A stretch of 36,989 bases of DNA from Chthoniobacterales bacterium (GCA_014879535.1 JACSRX010000007.1:1-36989), one strand, 5' to 3'. Counted from the first letter of the stretch, positions 1-8,597 are shown. Translations and numbers: made by a program. Notes: generated by a model not told the origin, from the letters alone.

Positions 1-273
1 CGGAGTGGAGGGCGTTGTTTCTTGACTCGTGACGGCCGGTGCCGGGGCCGATGCAAGTGTGGGGGCGGTTTCGGTGTAAACCTGGTTCGACCCGCTGTCG
101 CGCACCGGGTAGGTGAAGCGGAACCCGGCGTCGTTGGTTCCGCTGTTTCCGGGGTTCGCGGCTTGGGCCACCAGATTTTCCGGCGACGGCGGGGTTTCCT
201 CCCCGATTCCCCCCACAGGGAGGAACGCAGCGCCACTGAGAGTCAGGATGGCAATGTGTCGGGAAAGCTTCAC
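1..273 (-). CDS. Secreted protein of unknown function, N-terminal part only (runs off the left edge)
   Basis: An open frame reads from a GTG at 271-273 leftward to the window edge with no stop, giving about 91 residues. The N-terminus is a good signal peptide: MKLSRHIAIL followed by a short hydrophobic and alanine-rich stretch. After it comes a low-complexity proline, alanine and threonine-rich region that looks like an extracellular linker. No domain can be recognised in the visible part. No ATG is available in frame; a TTG lies six codons upstream (286-288) and the next in-frame stop is further out, so GTG is the best start. A well-formed promoter at 327-355 lies 53 bases upstream. I see no strong Shine-Dalgarno sequence. 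It lies downstream of and in the same orientation as the GT81-like gene, but has its own promoter, so it may not be part of that pathway. Confidence 0.6.
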   Translation of the reverse strand, partial: MKLSRHIAILTLSGAAFLPVGGIGEETPPSPENLVAQAANPGNSGTNDAGFRFTYPVRDSGSNQVYTETAPTLASAPAPAVTSQETTPSTP

Positions 274-326
274 GGGAGGGTGGAATGGCAAAGCGCGAAT
301 TTTGGCGAATTCATCGCCGTGAGGAC

Positions 327-355
327 AGCATAAAATGCCATGCTGGAATTGTCAT
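327..355 (-). promoter_or_regulatory. Sigma70-like promoter for the secreted protein at the left edge
   Basis: Read on the minus strand, ATGACA (350-355) and TATGCT (327-332) are separated by exactly 17 bases. They match the consensus at five of six and four of six positions. The promoter lies between the stop codon of the GT81-like gene (367) and the GTG at 273, leaving a leader of roughly 45-50 bases. Confidence 0.45.
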
Positions 356-366
356 GGCACATGGCC

Positions 367-1575
367 TCAAGAGTTGTCCGCGATGACCGCAGCATGCAGT
401 TCCTCGAAAAACTCCGGGAGCGCGGATTCCACGCGGTTCCAATTCGGAATAAGTGGCTCTCCCAATGGATCTTGCATGAACTCACGGGCCGCGGTCCGGA
501 TGCTGCGGACAAACGTGTTCACGGCGAGTTCCTCCTGATGCCGGTCGAAGGCCAGCCCGTTGATTTCCGCATCAGCGTGGTAAAAGCGGATGGTGTCCTC
601 GGCCTTGCGCAGGTAGGCGCTCAGCAGCGTATCGAACAGGCCGCTGTCCATCCGGATCCCCTCGGCGGCCACCGTGCGGAAGATGCACCGGGCGATGTCG
701 GTGGCCATCTTGTTGAGCCCCCTTCCGGCGTCGCGCGGCGAGAGTTCCTGGTGTTTGTGGTCGAAGCGGTCCCCGATTTCGACCTGACAGATCGCCTTGG
801 GTGATGTGACCCTGAAAACCTCGGCCAGCATGCCGACCTCCACTCCCCAGTCGGCGGGCATGCGCGTGCGTCGGACGACGTCCAAGTCCACGCAGATCTC
901 GCCCGAGAGCGGATAGCGGAAGGTGTCCATGTAGGTGAGGAAGGGGTGTGTGCCGATGATGCTTTCCAGCGAGCGGATGAGGGGTGTGAACATGAGGCGC
1001 ATCACGCGGCCGTTGAGTTTGTGCGTGAAGCGCGCGGTGTATCCCTTGCAGAAGTCGAAGCCGAGGCTGTCGTTGGCCACGGGATAGCACAGCCGGGCGA
1101 GAAGTTCCCTGTCGTAGGTCAGGATGTCGCAGTCGTGGGCGGCGATCACTTTCGCCTCCGCCGAGGCCAGCACGTAGCCGTAGCAGAGCCACATGTTGCG
1201 GCCCTTCCCCGTGCTTCCCGGGTCGAGATCCGCCGCCGCCAGTTTGCGGATGAGGCGGCGCATCCGCGGGCCGTCGTTCCACAGCAGGGTGGGGTGCCGG
1301 GGGGACCGCGCGAAAAATTCGCGCGCCTTGCGCCAACCGGAAGCGGTGGCCCCGTCGATGCCGACGACGACCTGCCGGAGGTAGTCGACCTCGTCGAGCG
1401 CGTTGAGGATGCCGCGGAGGGCGGGAGTTCCGATCTCGCTGACGTGGCACGGGAGGACGAGTGCGATGGGCATGTCCTCGACGAATTGGCGCAGCTGCGC
1501 CTCAAGCCTGTCCACACCGGGTTCGCCGAGGCGGTGCAGGGTGGCCATGGCGCCGGTTTGGAAGAAATCCGCCAT
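367..1575 (-). CDS. GT81-family glycosyltransferase, glucosyl-3-phosphoglycerate synthase-like
   Basis: A 402-residue cytosolic GT-A glycosyltransferase. Visible features are a GKGRNMW segment (residues 123-129), a metal- and nucleotide-binding DCD triplet (148-150, within HDCDILTYDREL) and later EVGMLAEVF and DHKHQ segments. These fit the GpgS family, which makes glucosyl-3-phosphoglycerate from an NDP-glucose and 3-phosphoglycerate. The frame stays open to a TTG at 1620, but the ATG at 1575 is preferred: family members begin near this point and a promoter (1585-1613) ends nine bases upstream. The gene diverges from a GT4 gene at 1646. The GH13_18 phosphorylase-like gene nearby supports glucosylglycerate metabolism. 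No matching phosphatase is visible in the window. Donor and acceptor are inferred from the family and could differ, for example mannose in place of glucose. Confidence 0.8.
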   Translation of the reverse strand: MADFFQTGAMATLHRLGEPGVDRLEAQLRQFVEDMPIALVLPCHVSEIGTPALRGILNALDEVDYLRQVVVGIDGATASGWRKAREFFARSPRHPTLLWNDGPRMRRLIRKLAAADLDPGSTGKGRNMWLCYGYVLASAEAKVIAAHDCDILTYDRELLARLCYPVANDSLGFDFCKGYTARFTHKLNGRVMRLMFTPLIRSLESIIGTHPFLTYMDTFRYPLSGEICVDLDVVRRTRMPADWGVEVGMLAEVFRVTSPKAICQVEIGDRFDHKHQELSPRDAGRGLNKMATDIARCIFRTVAAEGIRMDSGLFDTLLSAYLRKAEDTIRFYHADAEINGLAFDRHQEELAVNTFVRSIRTAAREFMQDPLGEPLIPNWNRVESALPEFFEELHAAVIADNS

Positions 1576-1584
1576 TGGGTTTGG

Positions 1585-1613
1585 ATTGTCGCCGCGTATG
1601 TGGGCATCATCAA
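1585..1613 (-). promoter_or_regulatory. Promoter of the GT81-like gene, very close to the start codon
   Basis: On the minus strand TTGATG (1608-1613) and GACAAT (1585-1590) are 17 bases apart, each matching four of six consensus positions. The -10 box ends nine bases before the ATG at 1575, so the predicted transcript begins almost at the start codon. It lies inside the longer alternative reading frame from the TTG at 1620, which is one reason to reject that start. Confidence 0.4.
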
Positions 1614-1645
1614 CCCCCAATGAACACGGGTGCCTTCACCGGCCG

Positions 1646-3202
1646 ATGATGACGAAGCTGCCCCGGCATCTCGTGGTTGCGCACTACCACCTGCGGCCGG
1701 GCGGCGTGCGGCGGGTGATCGAGACCGCGCTGCCCGCCATGGCCCGGGACATCGAACTGTCCTCGGTGACGCTGGCGACCGGCGAGGAACCGGATGAGGC
1801 GTGGCTCGCACGGCTCCGGGCGTCGCTTGGCGGCCTGACGTTGCATGTCGAGGTGCGGCGTGAGTTTCGTTACTGGTCGGAGCTTGCGCCGCCGTCATCC
1901 GGATTTGACGCGGCCCTCGTGCGATCCTGCACCGAATTGCTCGCGCATCACGGAGGAGAGGATGCCGTTCTCTGGGCGCACAATCTCGCACTCGGCCGCA
2001 ATGCGCCGCTCGCCGCGGCATGGACGCGTGCCGTGGCGGCCACCGGCGCGGTTTTCGTGTCGCACCACCACGATTTCTTCTTCGACAACCGCTGGGGTCG
2101 CTGGTCGGAGATGGAGAAGTCGGGCTTGGATGTTCCCGCCTCCGCGGCGCGGGTGGTTTTCCCTGCGGGGGCCCGCACCGTGCATCTCGCCATCAACAGG
2201 GCGGATCATGAACTGCTGTCCACCGGATTCGGGGAGAGGGCCCTCTGGGTGCCCGATCCCGTGGTCTCTCCCGTCCGACATGCGGGCCGGAATGAAGCGG
2301 CGGGGGCGTGGCTGGCATCGCGCACGGGACACGCAAGTCCTTACTGGCTGCTGCCCTGCCGCCTGCTGCGCCGCAAAAACATCGCCGAAGCGCTGCTTCT
2401 CGCCCGCTGGCTGCGTCCCGATGTCCGCGTGGTCACCACCGGCGCGCCGACCTCGGTCGATGAAATGCCCTACAACGCGCGCCTGCTTGAGGGAGCGCAC
2501 CGCGGGGGATGGCCGTTGGATTTGTCCGTCTTGGCCGGGGCGCCGGATCCTCCCCCGGTGTCCGCGCTCATCGGCGGGGCCGATGCCGTCCTGCTCACGT
2601 CGCTGCAGGAGGGTTTCGGTCTGCCCTACGTCGAGGCTGCGGTGGCGGAGCGGCCGTTGGTCGCCCGATCATTGCCGAATGTGCTGCCGGACCTTGTCTC
2701 GCTTGGATTGCGTGTCCCGGTCACTTACGACGAGATCCGCGTTCCGTGCGATCTGTTCAATGCGCGCCGGGAGAGGGAGCACCAGCGCCGGTTGTGGGAG
2801 GCGTGGAGGAGGACGCTGCCCGGCGAGGTCCGGTCGCTTGCAGGCGAACCGTTCTTCGTGACCGGAACGCATGATTCGGTTCCGTTCAGCCGCCTTACCA
2901 TGACGGCCCACCTCGAAATTCTGGGCCGCTCCCCGGACGAACTTGCGGCTGCGCTCGCCCCCGCCAACCCGGAACTGGCGGAGTGGTGCGGGAGCGGGCT
3001 TCCCTCCGCAGGGTTCGATGGGCAGGCGGCTTCGGCCCTGTCGCCGGAGCGATTCGCGGAGCATTTCCGTGAGGCTGTCGTGAAAGCGCTCGCGGTTGGT
3101 GGTGCGCCGGATGACGCGCCGGAGCGTGTTCTGCACCGCTTCCTCGTGGACCGCCTCCGCAGCGGCAACCTTTATCCGATGGTTTTCGCCCCCGAGACTT
3201 GA
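1646..3202 (+). CDS. GT4-like glycosyltransferase (first of two in the sugar cluster)
   Basis: A GT-B-fold glycosyltransferase of 518 residues. The N-terminal domain starts HLVVAHYHLRPGGVRRV, with the glycine-rich loop usual for retaining GT4 enzymes. An HHHDF motif lies at 140-144. The C-terminal donor domain has LPCRLLRRKN (about 236-245) and the EGFGLPYVE signature, with the paired glutamates at 322 and 330. About 130 further C-terminal residues are of no recognised type. The start is one of two adjacent ATGs (1646 or 1649), where homology to GT4 begins; the open frame itself extends upstream to 1403 over the GT81-like gene. It is divergent from that gene and convergent, seven bases apart, with the GH13_18 gene. 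It probably adds a sugar to a small acceptor related to glucosylglycerate, which is inference from context. Substrates are unknown. Confidence 0.8.
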   Translation: MMTKLPRHLVVAHYHLRPGGVRRVIETALPAMARDIELSSVTLATGEEPDEAWLARLRASLGGLTLHVEVRREFRYWSELAPPSSGFDAALVRSCTELLAHHGGEDAVLWAHNLALGRNAPLAAAWTRAVAATGAVFVSHHHDFFFDNRWGRWSEMEKSGLDVPASAARVVFPAGARTVHLAINRADHELLSTGFGERALWVPDPVVSPVRHAGRNEAAGAWLASRTGHASPYWLLPCRLLRRKNIAEALLLARWLRPDVRVVTTGAPTSVDEMPYNARLLEGAHRGGWPLDLSVLAGAPDPPPVSALIGGADAVLLTSLQEGFGLPYVEAAVAERPLVARSLPNVLPDLVSLGLRVPVTYDEIRVPCDLFNARREREHQRRLWEAWRRTLPGEVRSLAGEPFFVTGTHDSVPFSRLTMTAHLEILGRSPDELAAALAPANPELAEWCGSGLPSAGFDGQAASALSPERFAEHFREAVVKALAVGGAPDDAPERVLHRFLVDRLRSGNLYPMVFAPET

Positions 3203-3209
3203 AGCCTGG

Positions 3210-4829
3210 TCACGACCAGCGGACCTCGTAGGGGGCGAGCCGGATTCCTTCATGCTCCTGGCTGCGGCCGGCGATCTCGTGGAGGCACAGCACGCGGTCC
3301 GCGCCCTCGCCGCGTTCCACGGCGAAGATGCCCGCTCCCGCGTCGAGGATGCGCTGCGGGGAGGAGGGGGCGAACGCCCGGTGGCCGCGGCGCTGTCGGA
3401 GGAGCCCGGCGATGTTTTCAAAGATGCGCCGCCGGAGCGAGCCGGGGCGTTCCAATTCGCTTTCGAGGGTGTCGCGGCGGAACTTTTCGCGGTTGATCCG
3501 CCGCGGGATGCCGGAACTCCGGGCGCCGTCTGCATCGCCGCGCGAGCCGAAGAGCGAGTGGAAGTAGATTCCGGGAACCCCGGCCAGGGCAAACGCGATC
3601 GCATGGGCCGCGGTGAAGCGCCGGACGGCTGTTTCCTCGTCCACGCCCGCAGCAAGCGCGTCGAAATAAGACACGTTCAACTCGTAGGGCGCCACGGTGC
3701 CGTCCGGCAGGGACTTCATGCCCACGAATCCCCCCGCCGTGCGGGCGAGATCCACCAGGTTTCCGATCTGCGCATCGGACAGGATTCCGCGCGCGGGGTT
3801 CAGGCCGATGCCGTCGTGCGAGGCGAGGAAGTTGAAGAATGTGGTTCCATCCGACGGCGTCTGCAGCCCCGCGGCCCAGCGTGTGAGAGCCGTGGCGTCG
3901 CCGGTGCATATCGTGTGCAGGACAAGCGGCGGCAGGGCGAAGTTGTAAACCATCTGGGCCTCGTCCCTCCCGTTGCCGAAATACGAGATGTTGTCCGCGT
4001 GGGGGACATTCGTCTCGGTGACGATGCGCGCACCGGGTGCGGCCCCGTCGGTCAACGCCCGCCAGGCACGCACGAGTGCATGGGCCTGCGGTAGGTGCAG
4101 GCAGGTGGTGCCGGGCTCTTTCCAGATGAATCCGACGGCATCTAGCCGGATGTAGCGTGCTCCCTGGCGCAGGTAGAGGAGCAGTGCCTCGCTCACGGCC
4201 AGCATGACGCGCGGGTTGTGGAAGTTGAGGTCTGCTTGGTCGGCGCTGAAGGTGGTCCAGACCTTGCGTGTCCCCTCCGGGGTTGGAAACCCGGTCAGCA
4301 GGGGCAGCGCGCGCGGACGGATGACACGCGACAAATCCGGGTTGCCCGTGACGGTGACAAAAAAATCCCCGAAATCCCCGGTGCCGCGGAGGAATTTTGC
4401 GAACCAATCGCCCTGCACGGAGGCATGGTTGAAGACCGCATCGGCCATCAGGTCGAAATCTGCACCGAGTGCGCGGATGTCGTCCCATGTTCCCAGCACC
4501 GGATCGACGGCATGGAAGTCTTTGACTGAGAATCCGTCATCCGAGGACCATGGAAAGAACGGGAGCACGTGCACGCCGCTGACGAGTCCGGTGGCATGGC
4601 GCCCGAGGAATTCGCGTAGCGTCGCCAGCGGGCATTGTCCCGGGGCGGAGACTTGGTCGCCGTAGGTGATGAGTATCGCCTCGCCGGGATCGTCGAAGCC
4701 CGGCGACCGGGGAAGGCGGGCGTCCGCCCGCGCGCGGGCGCACAGCTCCCGTGCGAGCGGCGGCGCGTCGGCGCCGTAGAGGAATGCCAACTCGCGGTGC
4801 AGTCTTTCTTCCCAATCCACGGCATCCAC
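3210..4829 (-). CDS. GH13_18 sucrose-phosphorylase-like glycoside phosphorylase (glucosylglycerate phosphorylase candidate)
   Basis: A GH13 subfamily 18 enzyme of about 539 residues. Characteristic segments include LITYGDQ, FPWSSDDGFSV and VWTTFSADQADLN. The catalytic set is visible: nucleophile Asp in YIRLDAVG (about 230), acid/base Glu in TETNVPH (about 272) and stabilising Asp in FLASHDGIG (about 339). Family members reversibly phosphorolyse an alpha-glucoside to glucose 1-phosphate. Known specificities are sucrose, sucrose 6'-phosphate, glucosylglycerol and glucosylglycerate. The GpgS-like gene in the same cluster makes glucosylglycerate the best guess. The start is uncertain: the frame is open to 4916 with ATGs at 4916 and 4904. 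The residues before the GTG at 4829 look like a shadow of the divergent gene at 4873, so the shorter form is given. Confidence 0.82.
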   Translation of the reverse strand: MDAVDWEERLHRELAFLYGADAPPLARELCARARADARLPRSPGFDDPGEAILITYGDQVSAPGQCPLATLREFLGRHATGLVSGVHVLPFFPWSSDDGFSVKDFHAVDPVLGTWDDIRALGADFDLMADAVFNHASVQGDWFAKFLRGTGDFGDFFVTVTGNPDLSRVIRPRALPLLTGFPTPEGTRKVWTTFSADQADLNFHNPRVMLAVSEALLLYLRQGARYIRLDAVGFIWKEPGTTCLHLPQAHALVRAWRALTDGAAPGARIVTETNVPHADNISYFGNGRDEAQMVYNFALPPLVLHTICTGDATALTRWAAGLQTPSDGTTFFNFLASHDGIGLNPARGILSDAQIGNLVDLARTAGGFVGMKSLPDGTVAPYELNVSYFDALAAGVDEETAVRRFTAAHAIAFALAGVPGIYFHSLFGSRGDADGARSSGIPRRINREKFRRDTLESELERPGSLRRRIFENIAGLLRQRRGHRAFAPSSPQRILDAGAGIFAVERGEGADRVLCLHEIAGRSQEHEGIRLAPYEVRWS

Positions 4830-4872
4830 GTTTAACTGCCAAGGCCGCCCGTGCAATGCGGCAATCGGCACC

Positions 4873-6159
4873 GTGAGGACGACTTTCCCGCTTACCAGCC
4901 ACATTCCGAGGCGCATCGGATTCGTCTCGACCCGGTTTCACGGCACCGACGGGGTGACCCTGGAGGCGGGCAAATGGGCGGAGGTGTTCACGGCGGCGGG
5001 AGCCGAATGCTGCTGGATGGGCGGGTTGCTCGACACGCCCCAGGAAGCGAGCCGGCACGTCCCGCTGGCCTTCTTCGGCCATCCGGACATCCTTGAGGCG
5101 CAGGAGGAAATATTCGGGCGGACCACGCGGTCGCCGGGCACCACCGCGCGCATCCACGAGCTGAAGGAAAAGCTCAAGGCGGAGCTGTATGCGTTCGTGG
5201 CGGAGTTCGGCATCAAGCTGCTGGTTCCGCAGAACATCCTCGCCATCCCGATGAACATCCCGCTCGGGCTCGCGACGACCGAGTTCATCGCGGAGACAGG
5301 CATCCCCACCATCGCGCACCACCATGACTTCTCGTGGGAAAGGGAACGCTTCACGGTGTCGTCCGGCGCCGATTATCTCATGGCGGCCTTTCCTCCGTCG
5401 CTTCCGAACATCGAGCATGTCGTCATCAATTCCATGGCGCAGAAGGAGCTGGCCCGGCGCTACGGACTGTCGTCCGCGCTCATCCCCAACGTTCTCGACT
5501 TCGAGACATCGCCGCCCGGCATCAACGACTACAACCGCGATTTTCGCCGCGACATCGGGGCGGCCGAGGACGACATCCTCGTGCTCCAGCCGACGCGCGT
5601 GGTGCCGCGCAAGGGGATCGAGCACGCCATCGATCTGCTGCGGCAGCTGCGCGACCCGAAGGCCAAGCTCATCCTTTCCCATCCCTCCGGCGACGAGGGC
5701 AACGACTACATGCACCAGGTCAACGAGCGGATTGCGGACGCCGGCATCACGGCCATCGACATCGCGGACCGTGTGGGCGAACGCGGAGGGGTCAACAGGG
5801 AGGGACGCAAGACCTACACGCTTTACGACGTCTATCCGCACGCCGATCTCGTCACCTACCCGAGCTACTACGAGGGCTTCGGGAACGCGTTCCTCGAGGC
5901 GGTTTACTTCGGCAGGCCCGTGCTGGTGAACAAATACGCCGTCTATGCCCGCGACATCGATCCGCTGGGGTTCCGGACCATCGAGATGTCCCAGATCGTG
6001 ACCCGTGATGTCGTGGCGCAGGCGCGGCGAATCCTGGAAGACGGCGATCTCCGGGCCGAATGGGCGGCGGGGAACTTCGAGTTGGGCAGGAGGCATTTCT
6101 CCTACGCCGTGTTGCGCCGCAAGCTCGGGGCGCGGCTGGCGTCCCTGTTCGGGGAGTGA
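4873..6159 (+). CDS. GT4-family glycosyltransferase (second in the sugar cluster)
   Basis: A 428-residue retaining GT-B glycosyltransferase. RRIGFVSTRFHGTDGVTLEA (13-32) forms the N-terminal nucleotide and acceptor loop. HHHDFSWERERF (149-160) recalls the acceptor region of sucrose-phosphate-synthase-like and trehalose-synthase-like GT4 enzymes. TRVVPRKGIE (241-250) carries the basic residues that contact the donor phosphates. YEGFGNAFLEA carries the paired glutamates (334 and 342). The start is a GTG with no clear ribosome-binding site; no better start is in frame. It is divergent from the GH13_18 gene and ends one base from the nadB stop. It shares HHHDF with the other GT4 in the cluster. 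Mannosylglucosylglycerate synthase-type activity is possible from context, but the donor cannot be read from the sequence. Confidence 0.82.
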   Translation: MRTTFPLTSHIPRRIGFVSTRFHGTDGVTLEAGKWAEVFTAAGAECCWMGGLLDTPQEASRHVPLAFFGHPDILEAQEEIFGRTTRSPGTTARIHELKEKLKAELYAFVAEFGIKLLVPQNILAIPMNIPLGLATTEFIAETGIPTIAHHHDFSWERERFTVSSGADYLMAAFPPSLPNIEHVVINSMAQKELARRYGLSSALIPNVLDFETSPPGINDYNRDFRRDIGAAEDDILVLQPTRVVPRKGIEHAIDLLRQLRDPKAKLILSHPSGDEGNDYMHQVNERIADAGITAIDIADRVGERGGVNREGRKTYTLYDVYPHADLVTYPSYYEGFGNAFLEAVYFGRPVLVNKYAVYARDIDPLGFRTIEMSQIVTRDVVAQARRILEDGDLRAEWAAGNFELGRRHFSYAVLRRKLGARLASLFGE

Positions 6160-6160
6160 G

Positions 6161-7750
6161 TCAGACCCGCCGCATGACGGTGTCGTGGAGGAGGCGCTCG
6201 TCCGTCTGCGGATAATCGAGGGTGTAGTGCAGCCCCCGGCTTTCCTTGCGGCTGAGCGCACAATCCACGATGAGCGCGGCGACGGTGACGAGGTTGCGCA
6301 GCTCGAGGAGGTCGGTGGTGACCTTGAAGTTCCAGTAGAACTCCTGCACCTCCTTCTGCAGGTTGCGCAGCCGCGCGGCGGCGCGCTGGAGGCGCTTGTC
6401 GGTGCGGACGATGCCCACGTAGTCCCACATGAGGCGCCGGATTTCGTCCCAGTTGTGGTAGATGACGACCAGTTCGTCCACATCGGTGACGCTGCCCGGG
6501 CGCCACTCGGGGATCCGGATTTCGCCGGGGGCGCGCTGGTTCCTGGTCGCCTTGACGAAGGCGTTGTGGGCGAAGACCAGCGCCTCGAGGAGGGAATTGC
6601 TGGCGAGCCGGTTGGCGCCGTGCAGTCCGGTGCAGGCGGCTTCCCCGATGGCGAAGAGTCCGCGGAGGCTGGTTTCGCCGTGCTCGTTGGTCTTCACGCC
6701 GCCGCACTGGTAGTGCGCGGCGGGCACGACGGGAATGGGCTGCGCTGCGATGTCGATGCCGAGGCGGGCGCAGGTCTCGTGGATTTTCGGGAACCGCTCC
6801 TCCAGGAATCCGCGCGGTTTGCCCGTGATGTCGAGGAAGACGCACTTGGCCCCCGTGCGCTTCATCTCCGCGTCGATGGCGCGGGCCACGATGTCGCGCG
6901 GGGCGAGGCTTTTCAGCGGATGGTAGCGGTCCATGAAAGGCTGCCCGCTGCTGTTGACGAGCACGCCCCCCTCGCCGCGGACGGCCTCGCTGATGAGGAA
7001 GGATTTCGCTTCGGGGTGGAAGAGGCAGGTCGGGTGGAACTGGACGAATTCCATGTTGCTGACCGCCGCGCCGGCCCGCCACGCCATGGCCACGCCGTCG
7101 CCGGAGGCGATGTCCGGGTTGGTCGTGTAGAGGTAAACTTTGCCGCAGCCTCCGGTGGCAAGCACGATGCGGTCGCTGCGCAGGGTGTTCACCGTGCCGG
7201 ATTTCTCGTCGAGGACGTAGAGGCCCACCACGCGGTCCTCCGTGGCGTAGCCGAGCTTGCCGGTGGTGATGAGGTCCACGGCCATGTGGTCCTCGAACAC
7301 GCGGATCGAGCCGTGCTTCTCCACCGCGGCGAGGAGGGTGTTTTCGATTTCCAGCCCCGTGAAATCGTGGGCGTGCAGGATGCGGCGCTTGGAGTGTCCG
7401 CCCTCGCGTCCGAGGTCCAGCTCCGTCGTCCCTTCCGGGGTTTCGCGCAGGTCGAAGGACATTCCGAGGGCGATCAGTTCCCGGATGCGTCCGGGGCCGT
7501 CGCGCACCACCATCTCGACGATGTCCTCGTGGCAGAGGCCCGCCCCGGCATCGAGGGTGTCCTTGGCGTGGAGTTCGAAGGAATCCTCCGGGCTGGTCAC
7601 GCAGGCGATGCCTCCCTGGGCCCATGCCGTGTTGGTCGTGGCGCGTCCGCGCTTGGTCACGATGGCGACCGAGCCGGTCTCCGCGGCCTTGAGCGCGTAG
7701 GTCAGCCCGGCAATGCCGGAGCCGACGACGATATGGTCATACTTTTCCAT
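6161..7750 (-). CDS. nadB: L-aspartate oxidase
   Basis: A flavoprotein of 529 residues that oxidises L-aspartate to iminoaspartate, the first step of de novo NAD synthesis (quinolinate is then made by NadA). The N-terminus has the FAD-binding loop VVGSGIAGLTYAL, followed by NTAWAQGGIA. The family block REGGHSKRRILHAHD is intact, as is GLFAIGEAACTGLHGANRLA near the C-terminal side of the flavin domain. The helical C-terminal domain is complete. Length is normal for NadB. The start MEKYDH is the usual one, and the frame further upstream lies inside panC. The gene overlaps the end of panC by 14 bases and is the last member of a secG-panC-nadB run. nadA and nadC are not in the window. Fumarate reductase/succinate dehydrogenase flavoproteins are related, but the NadB-specific blocks fit better. 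Confidence 0.95.
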   Translation of the reverse strand: MEKYDHIVVGSGIAGLTYALKAAETGSVAIVTKRGRATTNTAWAQGGIACVTSPEDSFELHAKDTLDAGAGLCHEDIVEMVVRDGPGRIRELIALGMSFDLRETPEGTTELDLGREGGHSKRRILHAHDFTGLEIENTLLAAVEKHGSIRVFEDHMAVDLITTGKLGYATEDRVVGLYVLDEKSGTVNTLRSDRIVLATGGCGKVYLYTTNPDIASGDGVAMAWRAGAAVSNMEFVQFHPTCLFHPEAKSFLISEAVRGEGGVLVNSSGQPFMDRYHPLKSLAPRDIVARAIDAEMKRTGAKCVFLDITGKPRGFLEERFPKIHETCARLGIDIAAQPIPVVPAAHYQCGGVKTNEHGETSLRGLFAIGEAACTGLHGANRLASNSLLEALVFAHNAFVKATRNQRAPGEIRIPEWRPGSVTDVDELVVIYHNWDEIRRLMWDYVGIVRTDKRLQRAAARLRNLQKEVQEFYWNFKVTTDLLELRNLVTVAALIVDCALSRKESRGLHYTLDYPQTDERLLHDTVMRRV

Positions 7751-8597
7751 CCGGCGGGTTGAGGCGCAGGTTGTCGATGAGGCGTGTTTCGCCGATCCGC
7801 ACGGCGGCGGCAAGCACGGCGCTCCGGTCGAGCCGGGTCAGGGGCTGGAGGCTCTCCGCATCGACCAGTTCCACGTATTCGGGGGCGCTCCCGGTCCCCG
7901 CGGTGATGCCATCCCGTGCGGTGGCGGTGATTTTCGACACGGAGGTCTCGCCCTGTTCCGCGAGGGCGCGTGCGTTCTGCAGCGCCGCGGGGAAATGGCG
8001 GGCACGCTCCCGCCCGTCGGCGTCGAGGTAGCGGTTGCGGGAGCTGAGGGCCAGACCGTCGGAGTCGCGCACCGTGGGGTGCGCCATGATCTCGACGGGC
8101 AGGAAAAGGTCGCGCGTCATGCGGCGGATGACCGCGAGTTGCTGGTAGTCCTTTTCGCCGAAGACGGCGGTGTGCGGCCGGAGGATGTTGAAAAGCTTGG
8201 CGACCACGGTGCAGACGCCCCGGAAATGTCCCGGCCGGGCGGCGCCGCACAGGCCGCGCGCGAGTTCCGTTTCCTCCACGATGGTGGAGTCGCCGGGGGG
8301 GTAGATTTCTTCCGCCGACGGGATGAACACGGCATCGGCGCCGTGCCTGAGGCACACGTCCATGTCCTTTTCGAGGGTCCGCGGATACCGCGCCAGATCC
8401 TCCCCGGGGGCGAACTGCGACGGATTGACGAAGATGCTCACCACGACGGTTCCCTCCCGTCCCGCGCGCATGCGCGCGGCATCGATCAAGGCTGCATGGC
8501 CGTCATGCAGGGCGCCCATGGTGGGCACGAGAACGAGCGGTGATGCCGCCGTCGTCCGGAATCCCGCCGCCTCCCCGACGGTGCCGAGTGTGCGCAT
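7737..8597 (-). CDS. panC: Pantothenate synthetase (pantoate-beta-alanine ligase)
   Basis: An ATP-dependent ligase of 286 residues that joins pantoate and beta-alanine to give pantothenate, the precursor of coenzyme A. The sequence has the HIGH-type nucleotide-binding segment VPTMGALHDGH near residues 24-34, the family signature FVNPSQFAPGEDLARYPR, FGEKDYQQLAVIRRM, and the KMSKS-equivalent region LALSSRNRYL. Length is typical. The start MRTLGTVGEAAG is 19 bases after the secG stop, and the gene overlaps nadB by 14 bases, so translation of the two is likely coupled. Linking panC to nadB groups two cofactor pathways that both draw on aspartate (beta-alanine comes from aspartate). panB and panD are not present here. 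Confidence 0.95.
   Translation of the reverse strand: MRTLGTVGEAAGFRTTAASPLVLVPTMGALHDGHAALIDAARMRAGREGTVVVSIFVNPSQFAPGEDLARYPRTLEKDMDVCLRHGADAVFIPSAEEIYPPGDSTIVEETELARGLCGAARPGHFRGVCTVVAKLFNILRPHTAVFGEKDYQQLAVIRRMTRDLFLPVEIMAHPTVRDSDGLALSSRNRYLDADGRERARHFPAALQNARALAEQGETSVSKITATARDGITAGTGSAPEYVELVDAESLQPLTRLDRSAVLAAAVRIGETRLIDNLRLNPPDGKV

Noticed and set aside
22-333. Plus-strand frame at the left edge
   Set aside because: The minus strand here encodes a signal peptide and a good promoter, whereas this frame has no motif and an Arg and Gly-rich composition.
4537-6483. A 648-codon open frame on the minus strand
   Set aside because: It runs antisense to the second GT4 gene and into nadB and the GH13_18 gene. 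Its composition is Arg, Asp and Gly-rich shadow sequence with no domain; high GC content makes long antisense frames common here.
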